A stretch of DNA of 26,178 bases, taken from the NCBI GenBank assembly GCA_937893735.1, contig CALBGD010000414.1, positions 1-26,178 of the forward strand. Reading direction: 5' to 3'. Below are positions 13,807-22,453 of the stretch, in pieces; the stretch's first letter is position 1, and every line of letters starts with the position of its first letter. The position numbers and the translations under genes are program-made. The notes beneath the pieces were generated by a model that was given only the letters and a program-made list of their open reading frames with translations, did not search any database and was not told the origin of the DNA. The DNA comes from an uncultured Clostridia bacterium (GTDB lineage: Bacteria; Bacillota; Clostridia; Oscillospirales; Ruminococcaceae).

Positions 13807-14736
13807 ATGGCGGCAACGTCCACATCAGCTAAAAAGCGCTCACTCGGTCAGTGGCTGAGGGGCTATACCGGGCAGAAGTACACCACAACGCTGCTGTTTC
13901 TGCTCATACCAGTAGTTCTGCTGGTTCTTTTTACTGTTATCCCTGCGATAAACATGGGAATATACAGCTTCCAGAAGCGTGATCAGCTCGGCGTAAGCTG
14001 GGAATGGGTAGGCTTCGATAATTATGTGAGGATATTCACCGACACTGCATATCTTCAGACCTTTGCAAATTCCATCTACTACCTTATTGGTTCATTCGTA
14101 CAGCAGGCGGTCGCGCTCCTTATCGCTTCCGTGCTCTGCTCAAAAATCAAGTTTGCCGGCTTCTTCAAGGGAGTTCTGTTCTTCCCCTACATGATGAACG
14201 GCGTTGCAGTTTCGCTCATATTCCGCCGATTCTTCCAGAAGGGCGACGGAATCACCAACACAGAAGGTACACTCAACAGCATTCTCATGCTGTTCGGCGC
14301 TGACCCTGTAAGATGGCTCGGCGAACCCAGTCTCGTCAATTTCTGTCTCGTGTTCGCTTCTATCTGGCGTTACGTTGGCTTTGACATAATAATGTACATC
14401 AGTGCGATACAGTCGATATCCCCGGATATCTACGAAGCTGCTGACCTTGACGGTGCAAACGCATGGCAGCGCTTCTGGTATATCGTATTCCCGAGCATTC
14501 GTCCGATCGTAGGCTTACAGCTTATCCTCGCGATAAAGGGCGCGGTATCCGTTTTCGAGATCCCGTACATCATCACCGAGGGCAAGAACGGCACCAGCAC
14601 GTTCGTTATCAAGACGATAGAGACCGCCTTCAAGTATCAGAAGGTAGGACTTGCGGCAGCGATGGCGATAGTCCTGCTGGCAATAATCCTGATAGTGACG
14701 GGCATACAAAAGGCATTCTTCAGGGAGGACAAATAG
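13807..14736 (+). CDS. Carbohydrate ABC transporter permease, MalF/UgpA type
   Basis: A 309-residue permease with six predicted membrane spans; the first is FLLIPVVLLVLFTVIPAI. The cytoplasmic EAA loop that docks the ATPase is clear: YEAADLDGANAWQRFWYIVFP (last third of the protein). Other family marks are 'WVGFDNYVRIFTD', 'FKGVLFFPYMMNGVAVSLIF' and 'IYSFQKRD'. I start at the ATG at 13807 (AAAGGAA 8 bases upstream) and not at the upstream ATG at 13750, which lies in the stem-loop region and has no RBS. Pairs with the next gene. The ATPase is not encoded here. Confidence 0.93.
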   Translation: MAATSTSAKKRSLGQWLRGYTGQKYTTTLLFLLIPVVLLVLFTVIPAINMGIYSFQKRDQLGVSWEWVGFDNYVRIFTDTAYLQTFANSIYYLIGSFVQQAVALLIASVLCSKIKFAGFFKGVLFFPYMMNGVAVSLIFRRFFQKGDGITNTEGTLNSILMLFGADPVRWLGEPSLVNFCLVFASIWRYVGFDIIMYISAIQSISPDIYEAADLDGANAWQRFWYIVFPSIRPIVGLQLILAIKGAVSVFEIPYIITEGKNGTSTFVIKTIETAFKYQKVGLAAAMAIVLLAIILIVTGIQKAFFREDK

Positions 14737-14739
14737 CGC

Positions 14740-15621
14740 ATGAGCAGTACAACAAACAAGAAAAAAACGGTCAGCGCAGAAAACAGAATGTACCGTTTAT
14801 CGCGCGCATTCTATCAGGTACTGAAATATGTGTTCCTGGCTTTGTGCTGCCTTGTGGTAATAATCCCGCTTATCGTAGTGCTTATCGGCGCGTTCAAGAC
14901 ACACGAGGAGTACATCTCCACAGGAGTTTTCGAGCTCCCTGCGGTGCCTCAGTTTGAGAACTTCAAGATAGCGTTCGTAAATGGTAAGGTAATGCAGGGT
15001 CTTCTGAACACTCTCATTATCCTCGCGGTTTCCTGCTTCGGTACGATAATCACCGGTACCATGACCGCATTCGTGCTCCAGAGATTCAATATGCTGTTCA
15101 CGAGAGCGGTAAAGGCGGTGTTCCTTGTTGCGGCGCTGCTGCCGAACATCTCCATGCAGGTAACAGTATTCCAGATCGTCAGCAAGCTGGGACTTTATAA
15201 CTCCCTTGCGGCTCCCTGCGTACTGTATATCGGAACCGATATCATTTCCATCTACATCTTCATTCAGTTCCTGAACAACATCTCCACTTCGCTGGACGAG
15301 AGCGCTATACTTGACGGCGCAAGCTATCCGAGGGTGTATTTCAGCATTATCCTTCCTATGCTGCGCCCTGCGATAGCTACCGTCCTTGTAATCAAGTTCG
15401 TGTCCATCTACAACGACTTCTACACCGCAAACCTCTATATGCCGGGCGATAACCTCAGCGTTGTATCTACGGCGCTGTACCGCTTCATAGGTCCTTACGG
15501 TGCGAAGTGGGAAGTCATCTTCGCGGGTATCATCATCTGTATCATACCTACGCTGGTGGTTTTCCTCTGCCTCCAGAAGTCGATTTACAGCAACCTTGTT
15601 ACAGGCTCTGTAAAGGAGTAA
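14740..15621 (+). CDS. Carbohydrate ABC transporter permease, MalG/UgpE type
   Basis: A 293-residue partner permease with six predicted spans and the EAA loop DESAILDGASYPRVYFSIILP. 'IPLIVVLIGAFKTHEEY' near the N-terminus and 'FVSIYNDFYTANLY' near the C-terminus fit the MalG family. It starts three bases after the previous stop, with GGGAGG inside the end of that gene, so translation is coupled. A strong terminator follows. The importer must borrow a multi-use MsmX/MsmK-type ATPase from elsewhere in the genome, as is usual in Firmicutes. Confidence 0.93.
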   Translation: MSSTTNKKKTVSAENRMYRLSRAFYQVLKYVFLALCCLVVIIPLIVVLIGAFKTHEEYISTGVFELPAVPQFENFKIAFVNGKVMQGLLNTLIILAVSCFGTIITGTMTAFVLQRFNMLFTRAVKAVFLVAALLPNISMQVTVFQIVSKLGLYNSLAAPCVLYIGTDIISIYIFIQFLNNISTSLDESAILDGASYPRVYFSIILPMLRPAIATVLVIKFVSIYNDFYTANLYMPGDNLSVVSTALYRFIGPYGAKWEVIFAGIIICIIPTLVVFLCLQKSIYSNLVTGSVKE

Positions 15622-15662
15622 TACGACAGTTTCATCAAACCCCATTTGATCCTATATCCGGG

Positions 15663-15699
15663 CTCCCCTCTGTGAAAACAGGGGGGAGTTCGGCTTTTA
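15663..15699 (+). terminator. Intrinsic terminator of the carbohydrate ABC operon
   Basis: An 11-bp stem CTCCCCTCTGT (15663-15673) / ACAGGGGGGAG (15678-15688) with one G-U pair and a GAAA tetraloop, followed by TTCGGCTTTTA. Confidence 0.8.
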
Positions 15700-15777
15700 T
15701 TGCGGCGAAAATTGTCGAAATAATCCACAACTTTGCACGTTTGTGTAATTTTGCGGACATAATCCCGGAAATGTCCG

Positions 15778-15806
15778 TTGATAATTCCCAAGGGATATAG
15801 TACAAT
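15778..15806 (+). promoter_or_regulatory. Promoter of the PlsY-like gene
   Basis: TTGATA (15778-15783), 17-base spacer, TACAAT (15801-15806). An inverted repeat GGACAT / ATGTCC (15755-15776) sits just upstream of the -35 and could be an operator. The leader is about 40 bases and ends with CGGAGGTGAT. Confidence 0.75.
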
Positions 15807-15850
15807 GAAATCAGAAATAATAGGTTTACTGTACCCCGGAGGTGATATAA

Positions 15851-16456
15851 ATGACAACGGCGTTATTTTATACGATAATCGGCTATATTTCAGGCAGTCT
15901 GCTCCCGGCGCGCTTTTTCAGCAGGATATTCTGCGGCAGGGACGTCACCGAGGACAGCCCGGACAAGAATCCCGGAACGTTCAACGCGTTCACCTACGGC
16001 GGATTCTGGTGCGGAGCGCTCACGCTGATATGCGATCTGCTGAAGTCGTTTCTTCCGGTGTTCCTGTATCTCAGGGTCGCGGATAAGTCCGCAGGGCTTG
16101 TTTTCGTAATGCTGGCTCCGGTGCTAGGGCACATATTCCCGGTATTCCACCACTTTGACGGAGGAAAGGGCATCGCCGCTTCCTTCGGAGTTCTGCTCGG
16201 GCTTGCCCCGGATATGCGTCCGGTGGTGATACTCGGCGCGATGTATCTGCTGTACTCCTTCGTCTTCAAGGTAAATCCGCACTTTTACAGGCTGGTGCTG
16301 ACGTATTCCTCGATGATAGTGCTGGTGACGCTTATTCGTCCGGGAGCCTACGTTGTGATAGGCTGTATCGTGGTTTCCGCGGCGGTCATAGGCAAGCTGA
16401 TAGCTAAGTTCGACGCTGACGGAAAGATGAAAATTACTCCGGTATGGAAACAATAA
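15851..16456 (+). CDS. PlsY-like glycerol-3-phosphate acyltransferase (divergent paralogue)
   Basis: A 201-residue membrane protein of the PlsY/YgiH family, which transfers acyl groups from acyl-phosphate to glycerol-3-phosphate in phospholipid synthesis. Motif 2 is well kept: GHIFPVFHHFDGGKGIAASFG. Motif 1 differs: in place of the usual GSGNxGATN it has DSPDKNPGTFNAF, although GSLLPARFF before it matches. About five membrane spans are visible. This variant occurs as a second PlsY copy in Clostridia, so the substrate may differ. GGAGGTGAT gives a strong RBS. Single-gene unit between its own promoter and terminator. Confidence 0.85.
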   Translation: MTTALFYTIIGYISGSLLPARFFSRIFCGRDVTEDSPDKNPGTFNAFTYGGFWCGALTLICDLLKSFLPVFLYLRVADKSAGLVFVMLAPVLGHIFPVFHHFDGGKGIAASFGVLLGLAPDMRPVVILGAMYLLYSFVFKVNPHFYRLVLTYSSMIVLVTLIRPGAYVVIGCIVVSAAVIGKLIAKFDADGKMKITPVWKQ

Positions 16457-16465
16457 AGACAGCTT

Positions 16466-16497
16466 CGGAGCAGGTTGATGCCTGCTCCGATTTTTAT
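16466..16497. terminator. Terminator shared by convergent plsY-like and DUF819 genes
   Basis: A perfect 9-bp stem CGGAGCAGG (16466-16474) / CCTGCTCCG (16481-16489), 6-base loop, then ATTTTTAT on the plus strand. The U-run overlaps the stop codon of the convergent DUF819 gene. Confidence 0.85.
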
Positions 16498-17666
16498 ATC
16501 ATGCTCATAAGCTGCGCGGTCAGGAGCCCTCCGCCGGTGCCGACGACATATCCCAGCAGCGCCATGATTATCCCGACAGGAACGAGGGCGCTGCTGTAAG
16601 CCCCCGCGAGGACCGGCGCGGTCGCGGTTCCGCCGATGTTCGCAAGGGAGGCCACAGCGCAGGTGAATATATCGAGCTTCAGCAGCTTTGCAAGAAGCAC
16701 CATTATGCCGGCGTGCACGGCCAGTATGATGAATCCGGTCAGCAGCCATGCCGGAGCATTCCCGACAGCGCTGAGGTCCGCCCTTGAGGCTATCAGCGCG
16801 ATCACGATATACAGAAGGACGTTTGAGATCTCCTCTGTCCCGCGTAGCTTCCCGAACGGCGTCATTGCCAGAATTATTCCGAGCACGGTTATTGCAAGGA
16901 CTGTCCATGTGGCGCGGTCGAAGAACGGCGCGTATCCCGCGATTATATCACCGAGTTTCGTGCACAGCGCAGAGGCTAGGAGCCCTGAGCCGAGCAGCAG
17001 CGCGATATTCTGCCATGTCAGCGGGCGTTTGTCGGCGGCGGCCTCCGCTTTCAGCGCCGCTCCCACTGAGTCTATTGCGCGGGTATCCGCTTTCGTCCAG
17101 CGGTTGAACTTTCCGGCAAACCCGATTGCCCATAGTGCAAACATGATGTAGAGCGTTCCGCAGATGGAATCCATCACCAACGCGTAAGCCATTTCGCTTT
17201 CGCTGATATCAAGCGCCGCCTGTATCGCCAGCATATTTCCGCCGCCGCCCATCCAGCTCCCGCAGAGAGCGCCGAGCGGTTTCCATGCGTCCTCGCCGAG
17301 GACGCCGCTCATTATCGCGAATGCCGCGAGGAATCCCACCAGCACTGAGGCTGCCGCCGCGAAGAATCCGGTCAGCATTTTTCCGCCGAGCCGCACGATT
17401 TTCCGCATATCGCAGCGCAGCAGCATTATGAACAGCATGGCGTACAGCAGCGGATTTTTCAGGCTGGAATACGCAGCCGAGGTCGCCGGAAGATCCCACA
17501 CTTTAAGCGTACAGAGAGCCATCATTCCGATATAGATGAGCACCACGGGAGGCACGAAGCTGAAAAAACGCTGCGCGCCCTTTCCGGGAAAAAGCTTCGG
17601 CAGATATATGAGCACAGCCGCAATGAAAATCAGCACGGCTATGTAGGTGAAACTGTCGGTTATCAC
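16494..17666 (-). CDS. DUF819 family membrane protein
   Basis: A 390-residue protein with about ten to twelve hydrophobic segments. It has the two conserved glycine-rich signatures of the DUF819 (YjcL-like) family: GSWMGGGGNMLAIQ in the middle and ANIGGTATAPVLAGAY near the C-terminus. The two-fold inverted look suggests a secondary transporter of the BART-like superfamily; the substrate is unknown. The start is a GTG at 17666: GGAGG lies 8 bases before it, while the nearest ATG (17673) runs straight into a stop. The stop overlaps the U-run of the shared terminator. Confidence 0.88.
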   Translation of the reverse strand: MITDSFTYIAVLIFIAAVLIYLPKLFPGKGAQRFFSFVPPVVLIYIGMMALCTLKVWDLPATSAAYSSLKNPLLYAMLFIMLLRCDMRKIVRLGGKMLTGFFAAAASVLVGFLAAFAIMSGVLGEDAWKPLGALCGSWMGGGGNMLAIQAALDISESEMAYALVMDSICGTLYIMFALWAIGFAGKFNRWTKADTRAIDSVGAALKAEAAADKRPLTWQNIALLLGSGLLASALCTKLGDIIAGYAPFFDRATWTVLAITVLGIILAMTPFGKLRGTEEISNVLLYIVIALIASRADLSAVGNAPAWLLTGFIILAVHAGIMVLLAKLLKLDIFTCAVASLANIGGTATAPVLAGAYSSALVPVGIIMALLGYVVGTGGGLLTAQLMSMI

Positions 17667-17743
17667 GTTACATTCCTCCGTTATTTTTTAGTGGTATTCT
17701 TCCCGGAAATCAGGAAAAAATACCTCTTAAACGGAGAATGCTT

Positions 17744-18526
17744 TCACCGGGTTATGAACTTGTCGATAGTGCGGTACGCCGCGTCCCAGTCAGCCTGCGG
17801 CTCGTTTATGATGACGGAGCTTATCGGGAGCTTTTCCAGAATATCCAGCTCCCGCCGCTGGCGCTCCTCTAAGGCGGAGATGTATCCGTCGAATCCGGAG
17901 AGCCCGCGTGCCTTTCCGTAGCCGCCGTTACAGTGGTAGTCGATGACGGCGCGGAGCCATTCCTCGCCGCGCTCCGGAATTGTCGCCCTGATGTTTTCGG
18001 CGATGCGGGCGCTTTTCAGATAGACCACGGCGGGCTCCATCGGAGCGATAGCCGCGCAGATATCTGTAATATATTCCAGCGACTTTTTCGGCGGAAAATC
18101 GAATCTTATCATCGTTTCGCACATGGGATTCTGGAGAAGTACGCAGTTGAACACATACACGTTATTCTCGGCGTTTTCCGCGAAGCTGCGCCATTTGCCG
18201 AGCATTACCGGTCGCTCCGTCTCCCAGTCAAGGAAATCGTATATCTTGTATTGCAGAGCCTTATTGAAAAGCCCGCCCTCCAGCCTGTTCAGCGGAACTG
18301 TGATACCGCCGCTGATGTGCTCTGCAAGCGGCTCAAGTATCCGGCGCTCCTCCGCTGAAAATTCCGGCGCTTTATCCGGGATAAAGGCGCTGAATTCGTA
18401 GTCCGCCGGGTGATTCCCGCAGTTCTCATCGAACAGAAGCCCTCCGGTGAGCCGGGCAATATGACTGGCGGTTGTGCTTTTTCCGGAGCATGGAAGCCCC
18501 TCAACTATGTACAGTTTCGCTGACAT
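17744..18526 (-). CDS. P-loop NTPase, kinase-like
   Basis: A 260-residue soluble protein beginning with a beta strand and Walker A: LYIVEGLPCSGKSTTASHIA (P-loop GLPCSGKST, residues 10-18). Later blocks NVYVFNCVLLQNPM and 'AVVYLKSARIAENI' look like the Walker-B and lid strands of nucleoside/small-molecule kinases. The layout recalls thymidylate-kinase or zeta-toxin-like folds, but no family-specific residues confirm either. AAGGAGAT precedes the ATG. It lies 51 bases after cotH on the same strand and probably depends partly on read-through from it. Substrate unknown. Confidence 0.75.
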   Translation of the reverse strand: MSAKLYIVEGLPCSGKSTTASHIARLTGGLLFDENCGNHPADYEFSAFIPDKAPEFSAEERRILEPLAEHISGGITVPLNRLEGGLFNKALQYKIYDFLDWETERPVMLGKWRSFAENAENNVYVFNCVLLQNPMCETMIRFDFPPKKSLEYITDICAAIAPMEPAVVYLKSARIAENIRATIPERGEEWLRAVIDYHCNGGYGKARGLSGFDGYISALEERQRRELDILEKLPISSVIINEPQADWDAAYRTIDKFITR

Positions 18527-18548
18527 GAAATCATCTCCTTATATTGAA

Positions 18549-18570
18549 TCCCCGCCTGTTACAGCGGGGA
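18549..18570 (-). terminator. Weak hairpin between cotH-like and P-loop genes
   Basis: TCCCCGC (18549-18555) pairs with GCGGGGA (18564-18570), directly after the cotH-like stop. It is followed on the minus strand by TTCAATAT, a poor U-tract, so it probably terminates only in part and lets the P-loop gene be expressed. Confidence 0.5.
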
Positions 18571-18577
18571 ATTCATA

Positions 18578-20008
18578 TTACAGATTTTCGTCTATCCAGG
18601 TCTTGCGGCTGGAAATGAACCGTCTGAGGTACATTACCTGTGCAAGGTAAGTATCTTCGGAAGCCATGCGCGACGGCTGGAATCCGTTTGCGATATCGAG
18701 CGTACGCCATACTTTGAAGTTCATTTCAGCGGAGGGCACGATTTTGGGCTTGAGATCGTCTATCGCGTCGAATGCCGCCTGCGTCATGTCGTCCTTTACC
18801 TCGTCCCAGCGGGCGCGGGCACGGGCGCGGAAGCTCTCGTCTGTCATCAGGTAGTTGAACCATGTCACGCCAATGTAGCTGTCATCGTCCATGCTTCCGA
18901 TGGTCGCCCAGTCGTCGTACCTCGGGTTATCCATGTACATATTGCCGAATGCAAGGTCGAAATCCCACACGGGACCCATTTCAAGGCGGCCGAGCTTCGG
19001 TTTGGTAATGTAGCAGCTCCGTCTGAAGCAGGAATCGAGATTGTACGTCAGCTCATGCACAAGGAACCAGTCGATGAAGCTTTCAACATTGATGTACTTT
19101 TCATAGTCGGTGAGCGTGGTAATCGCTTCGTCAGCCTTGCACATATACTTGTAGATAAAGTCGAAGTGCTTCTGCTCCCAGTTGTAGTCCGAGTTGGGGT
19201 CCTCCTCTGTTTCCGGGCTCTTTACCAGGATATTCACGCCGCAGCCGCTCGGGAGGTCAAAACAGTTCCAGCCCTTCTGGTCAACACTTGGGTCGGCGCC
19301 GCCGATTTCCATGAGATAGCCTGTTTCAATGCTTGCCAGACTGTCGTCCAGCGCCAGCCGCGAGGATTTTACTTCAAGCTGCTCGCCAAGGGTGTACACT
19401 CCCTGATAGATTCCGTTCATGTAGACGTCCACCGGGATAGCGTGCGGAACGAACCGGAAGCTGTTCAGCGACCGCGCCATCTCAAACGCGGTGGTGTTTC
19501 TGAGCAGAGATTCGTCAGCGTAGTTCGCGATGAGCACCCAGCGCTTTGCCTCGGACATACCGAGTAGGGAGGCTTTGTCCTCCAGTTTTATCTTGTAGGG
19601 CTTCTTCGGCCATTCCCATGTAGAGTGACCGCGCCCGCGTATCTGTCCGGTGAGTACCTCGGTGCTTTCATATTCGCCGTCCGTCATGTGGGCGTCTATC
19701 TGGACGGTGCAGGGAACGTATTCCTCTTTGGTTATCGCGTCCGGGTCCTCGGTGGTGAGGAACACGGCGGGTATCTTGGTTTCCGTTTCCTGCCCGAATT
19801 CTCCGGTTATCTCTTCGGCCAGCGGAGCCCAGCCCCCGTTCTTTGGTGTGTAGGACGGTTTGACATAATCGTCCGTTATGGGAATAACTCTGCCATCGGC
19901 GTCCGTGGCGTACTGCGGCTGGGAGTTTTCCAAACCGCCTGTGCAGCCGGTGAGCATAGCGGCTCCGGCAAGAACTGCGGCAGTAAATTTGATGATCCTA
20001 TTATTCAC
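18578..20008 (-). CDS. CotH-family lipoprotein (spore-coat kinase-like)
   Basis: A 476-residue lipoprotein: signal segment IIKFTAAVLAGAAMLTG with lipobox LTGC, Cys22. The CotH kinase-like domain is clear: GQIRGRGHSTW (121-131), KKPYKIKLEDKASLLG, WVLIANYADESLLRNTTAFEMAR (157-179), and GPVWDFDLAFGN (345-356), whose Asp349 and Asp351 are the expected metal-binding pair. CotH in Bacillus is an atypical protein kinase of the spore coat. In gut Clostridia most members are extracytoplasmic lipoproteins of unclear target. The start is GTG at 20008, with GGAGG 7 bases before it and no usable ATG. Own consensus promoter at 20051-20079. Confidence 0.93.
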   Translation of the reverse strand: MNNRIIKFTAAVLAGAAMLTGCTGGLENSQPQYATDADGRVIPITDDYVKPSYTPKNGGWAPLAEEITGEFGQETETKIPAVFLTTEDPDAITKEEYVPCTVQIDAHMTDGEYESTEVLTGQIRGRGHSTWEWPKKPYKIKLEDKASLLGMSEAKRWVLIANYADESLLRNTTAFEMARSLNSFRFVPHAIPVDVYMNGIYQGVYTLGEQLEVKSSRLALDDSLASIETGYLMEIGGADPSVDQKGWNCFDLPSGCGVNILVKSPETEEDPNSDYNWEQKHFDFIYKYMCKADEAITTLTDYEKYINVESFIDWFLVHELTYNLDSCFRRSCYITKPKLGRLEMGPVWDFDLAFGNMYMDNPRYDDWATIGSMDDDSYIGVTWFNYLMTDESFRARARARWDEVKDDMTQAAFDAIDDLKPKIVPSAEMNFKVWRTLDIANGFQPSRMASEDTYLAQVMYLRRFISSRKTWIDENL

Positions 20009-20050
20009 AAAAGCACCTCCGGGGGGCTTGAAATCTATTAGTACATATTA

Positions 20051-20079
20051 ATTATATATCACCGTCTATTTTTTGTCAA
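20051..20079 (-). promoter_or_regulatory. Consensus sigma-A promoter of the cotH-like gene
   Basis: Minus-strand TTGACA (20074-20079), 17 bases, TATAAT (20051-20056): six of six in both boxes. The AT-rich leader is about 35 bases and ends with GGAGGT. Confidence 0.9.
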
Positions 20080-20173
20080 CAAGCACGGTTTTTTTTGTAT
20101 ACCTGCCAAAAAATGAACCCGGCAAACTGTGAATAATTCTGCAAAAGGTCCGAAAACGATTACATGGGCAGGC

Positions 20174-20201
20174 AAAAAAAGAGGCGGGAGTTTCCCCCCT
20201 C
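20174..20201 (-). terminator. Intrinsic terminator after the beta-propeller membrane protein gene
   Basis: On the minus strand GAGGGGGGA (20193-20201) pairs with TCCCGCCTC (20181-20189) with one mismatch and a short loop, then seven U residues (A-run 20174-20180). It closes the aspS-sigma-propeller unit. The remaining gap to the cotH promoter (about 20084-20173) holds nothing I can name. Confidence 0.8.
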
Positions 20202-20206
20202 AAAAT

Positions 20207-22429
20207 TTATCCGTTTGAGCCGCTGATAAGCACCAGACCGTCAGCGGTAGAGGCTGCCGCGCGGAATCCCGTGTTATCGTCGTACATCGTATGCAGGCTG
20301 CGCGACCTGCCGAGCTCCGCGAATTCGTCCACGACGGAAACTCCGTCAAACCAGCGGTACGCCATTCCGCAGCAGTCAGCGCCGTCAATGACTGTGGTGT
20401 TTGCGCCGCAGAAGCTCAGCGTTTCAAGCTCCGTGGAGCTCATCGCCTTTGTGAAGCTGTCCGCCTGCACGGCCTTTCCGTTTTCCAGCTTGTACAGCGT
20501 GATGTTTATTCCACTTGCTGTCTTGGAGCCGCACAGCGCGTAGTCTCCGTTTACTGAACCCTCAGCCGCCGTCAGCTTCAGCGGCTCCGGGGAAGCCGGG
20601 TCGCTGATATCCACGGCAATAGCAGTCTTTTCTCCATCGCCGATGAGCAGCGTGTTTCCGCTGAGTTTCATGGTTTTTACAGCGTTGTCAGTCGTGAACG
20701 CGCCGAGCGTTTTCAGGTTTCTGCCGCGTAAGTACACGGTAGTGCCGATCTCGGAGGTCTCAGCCGCCGCAAGTATATCGCTTCCCGCCGCCGCTGCGAG
20801 GACTTCTGGGGAGCTTTCGCAAACCGGTTCTGAGCCGTCCAGAGTTACGAGCAGAGTTTCCTCTCCGTTGCGGAGCGCCGCAGAGAAGAACTCCGCGCCG
20901 CTGTAAACCGGGTCGCCGAGCGCCGCCGCCCGGGACTTCACCCCGCCGTCTGCGGAGTATTCCACATTGACCGCGTAGCTGCACCCCTGCGCCGTCCCGG
21001 TTACTATGGTTTCCTCCGGGAGAAGCGCGGCGCGCCCGCCGGAAGTCTCCGTCCACGGCAAATATGCGAGCTCATCATCTATCGTGAAGCTCTCGGTGAA
21101 TTTCGGAGTGTAAACGCTGCCAAGCTTCACGGAATCCCCGGAAACAAAAACGTCAGTCAGTCTGCCGCCCTGCGTGGAGGTCCACGTTTTTTCGCCGTCG
21201 GAGCCGATGATTCCGCAGGAGTCCTCCCCGATGAACACCGCCCGGATACCGCTGTCCGTCATGAATACCCGCAGGAACTGCGCACCCTCCGGCGGGAGTA
21301 TCTCAAGAGTTTCTGCGCCGCTGAGGATATCGAAACCGGTAATGCTGTCGGAATCCGCAGCCCACAGAGTACCGCCGTCCGTAAAACTGCCGAGCTGACC
21401 GCCGCCTATTATCAGCAGGTCGCCGAAAACCTGAGCTTCCGCCGGGAGCGGCTGTACATTCTGCCCGCCGATTTTCCCTGCGAAGTACGCCGTGTAGATT
21501 TCGGAGAAAATCTCGGAGCTGTCCTCGGCAAAATGAAACCCGGAGGCAGATTCGTGCGGCTTGTAGCCGATGAGATCCATTCCCACGTTCAGCGCGAGAA
21601 GCACGGCCGCTCCGACAGCGGCGGCTATGATACCGCCCTTTCTTCCGCTTTGGGTGGAGCTGTCCGGCGTTTCTGCCAAGGTTTCCGCAGGCTCTTCCGG
21701 AGATTCAGCCTCGTCCTTTTCCTTTACCTGAACTGCGGTGAAAATCTGCTCGGAGCTGCTTTCCGCTGGCTCTTCCGTGGAATCGGATTCTTCCGCCGGG
21801 AGCTGCCTGCCGGCTTTTCCGATGGGCTTAACTCCTGCGTATTCGATGAATTCAGGCTCGGGCTCTGCTTTTTTCTTCTGCCGTGCGGTCTTTATCCGGA
21901 GGGATTTTTCAGGCGCTTCCTCCGGCTCAGGAACGGGCTCCGGAGCTTGTTCAGGCTTGGGAACTTCCGGCGTTTCAGGCTTGGAGATGTCCTCGGTATC
22001 CGGCTTCTCTCCGGCTTTTCCTATCGGCTTAACTCCGTCGTATTCCCGCAGGTCGGGGTCGCGGATCTGCTCAGGGTCGATACGCATTGTGAGGGTGCGC
22101 TCCCATAGCTGACGCGCGGTGTAGAGCATTCTGGTGTAGTCCTTCGGGGTCAGCCCGGAGCCGTCCAGCGTGACTATCAGCGACTGGAGGTTCATGTCCG
22201 GGTGCTCCTGAATTTTGCGCACCGCCTCCTCCGGGGCTCCGCAGCCCTGAAGCAGATACAGGAAATCCGCCGAGCCTATCCCGAGGGAATGCAGCCGGTT
22301 AAGGAACGTGAATGCGTCCAGCTCCGGCGGAGCCTCCTCGTCCGACAGGAACCCCGCGATACTGTCAGGCAGCACGCTTTCGGGGATAACGCGCTCCTGC
22401 ATTAGCTCTCTTATTTTTGAAACCGTCAC
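20207..22429 (-). CDS. Single-pass membrane protein with outer beta-propeller-like domain; candidate anti-sigma factor
   Basis: A 740-residue protein in three parts. Residues 1-125 are a helical cytosolic domain (MTVSKIRELMQERVIPESV...). Residues 126-263 form an acidic, Pro/Glu-rich linker that carries a motif twice: EYDGVKPIGKAG (129-140) and EYAGVKPIGKAG (196-207). One membrane span (about 266-288, preceded by Arg-Lys) leads to a ~450-residue outer domain of repeated beta strands with Ser/Asp/Gly turns, consistent with a propeller of the kind linked to sigma factors in Clostridia. The GTG start has GGGAGG upstream; an ATG at codon 10 is an alternative. It follows the sigma-like gene by 24 bases. 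The anti-sigma role is inferred from context. Confidence 0.7.
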   Translation of the reverse strand: MTVSKIRELMQERVIPESVLPDSIAGFLSDEEAPPELDAFTFLNRLHSLGIGSADFLYLLQGCGAPEEAVRKIQEHPDMNLQSLIVTLDGSGLTPKDYTRMLYTARQLWERTLTMRIDPEQIRDPDLREYDGVKPIGKAGEKPDTEDISKPETPEVPKPEQAPEPVPEPEEAPEKSLRIKTARQKKKAEPEPEFIEYAGVKPIGKAGRQLPAEESDSTEEPAESSSEQIFTAVQVKEKDEAESPEEPAETLAETPDSSTQSGRKGGIIAAAVGAAVLLALNVGMDLIGYKPHESASGFHFAEDSSEIFSEIYTAYFAGKIGGQNVQPLPAEAQVFGDLLIIGGGQLGSFTDGGTLWAADSDSITGFDILSGAETLEILPPEGAQFLRVFMTDSGIRAVFIGEDSCGIIGSDGEKTWTSTQGGRLTDVFVSGDSVKLGSVYTPKFTESFTIDDELAYLPWTETSGGRAALLPEETIVTGTAQGCSYAVNVEYSADGGVKSRAAALGDPVYSGAEFFSAALRNGEETLLVTLDGSEPVCESSPEVLAAAAGSDILAAAETSEIGTTVYLRGRNLKTLGAFTTDNAVKTMKLSGNTLLIGDGEKTAIAVDISDPASPEPLKLTAAEGSVNGDYALCGSKTASGINITLYKLENGKAVQADSFTKAMSSTELETLSFCGANTTVIDGADCCGMAYRWFDGVSVVDEFAELGRSRSLHTMYDDNTGFRAAASTADGLVLISGSNG

Positions 22430-22453
22430 AAGGAACGCCTCCCATCTATCGCG

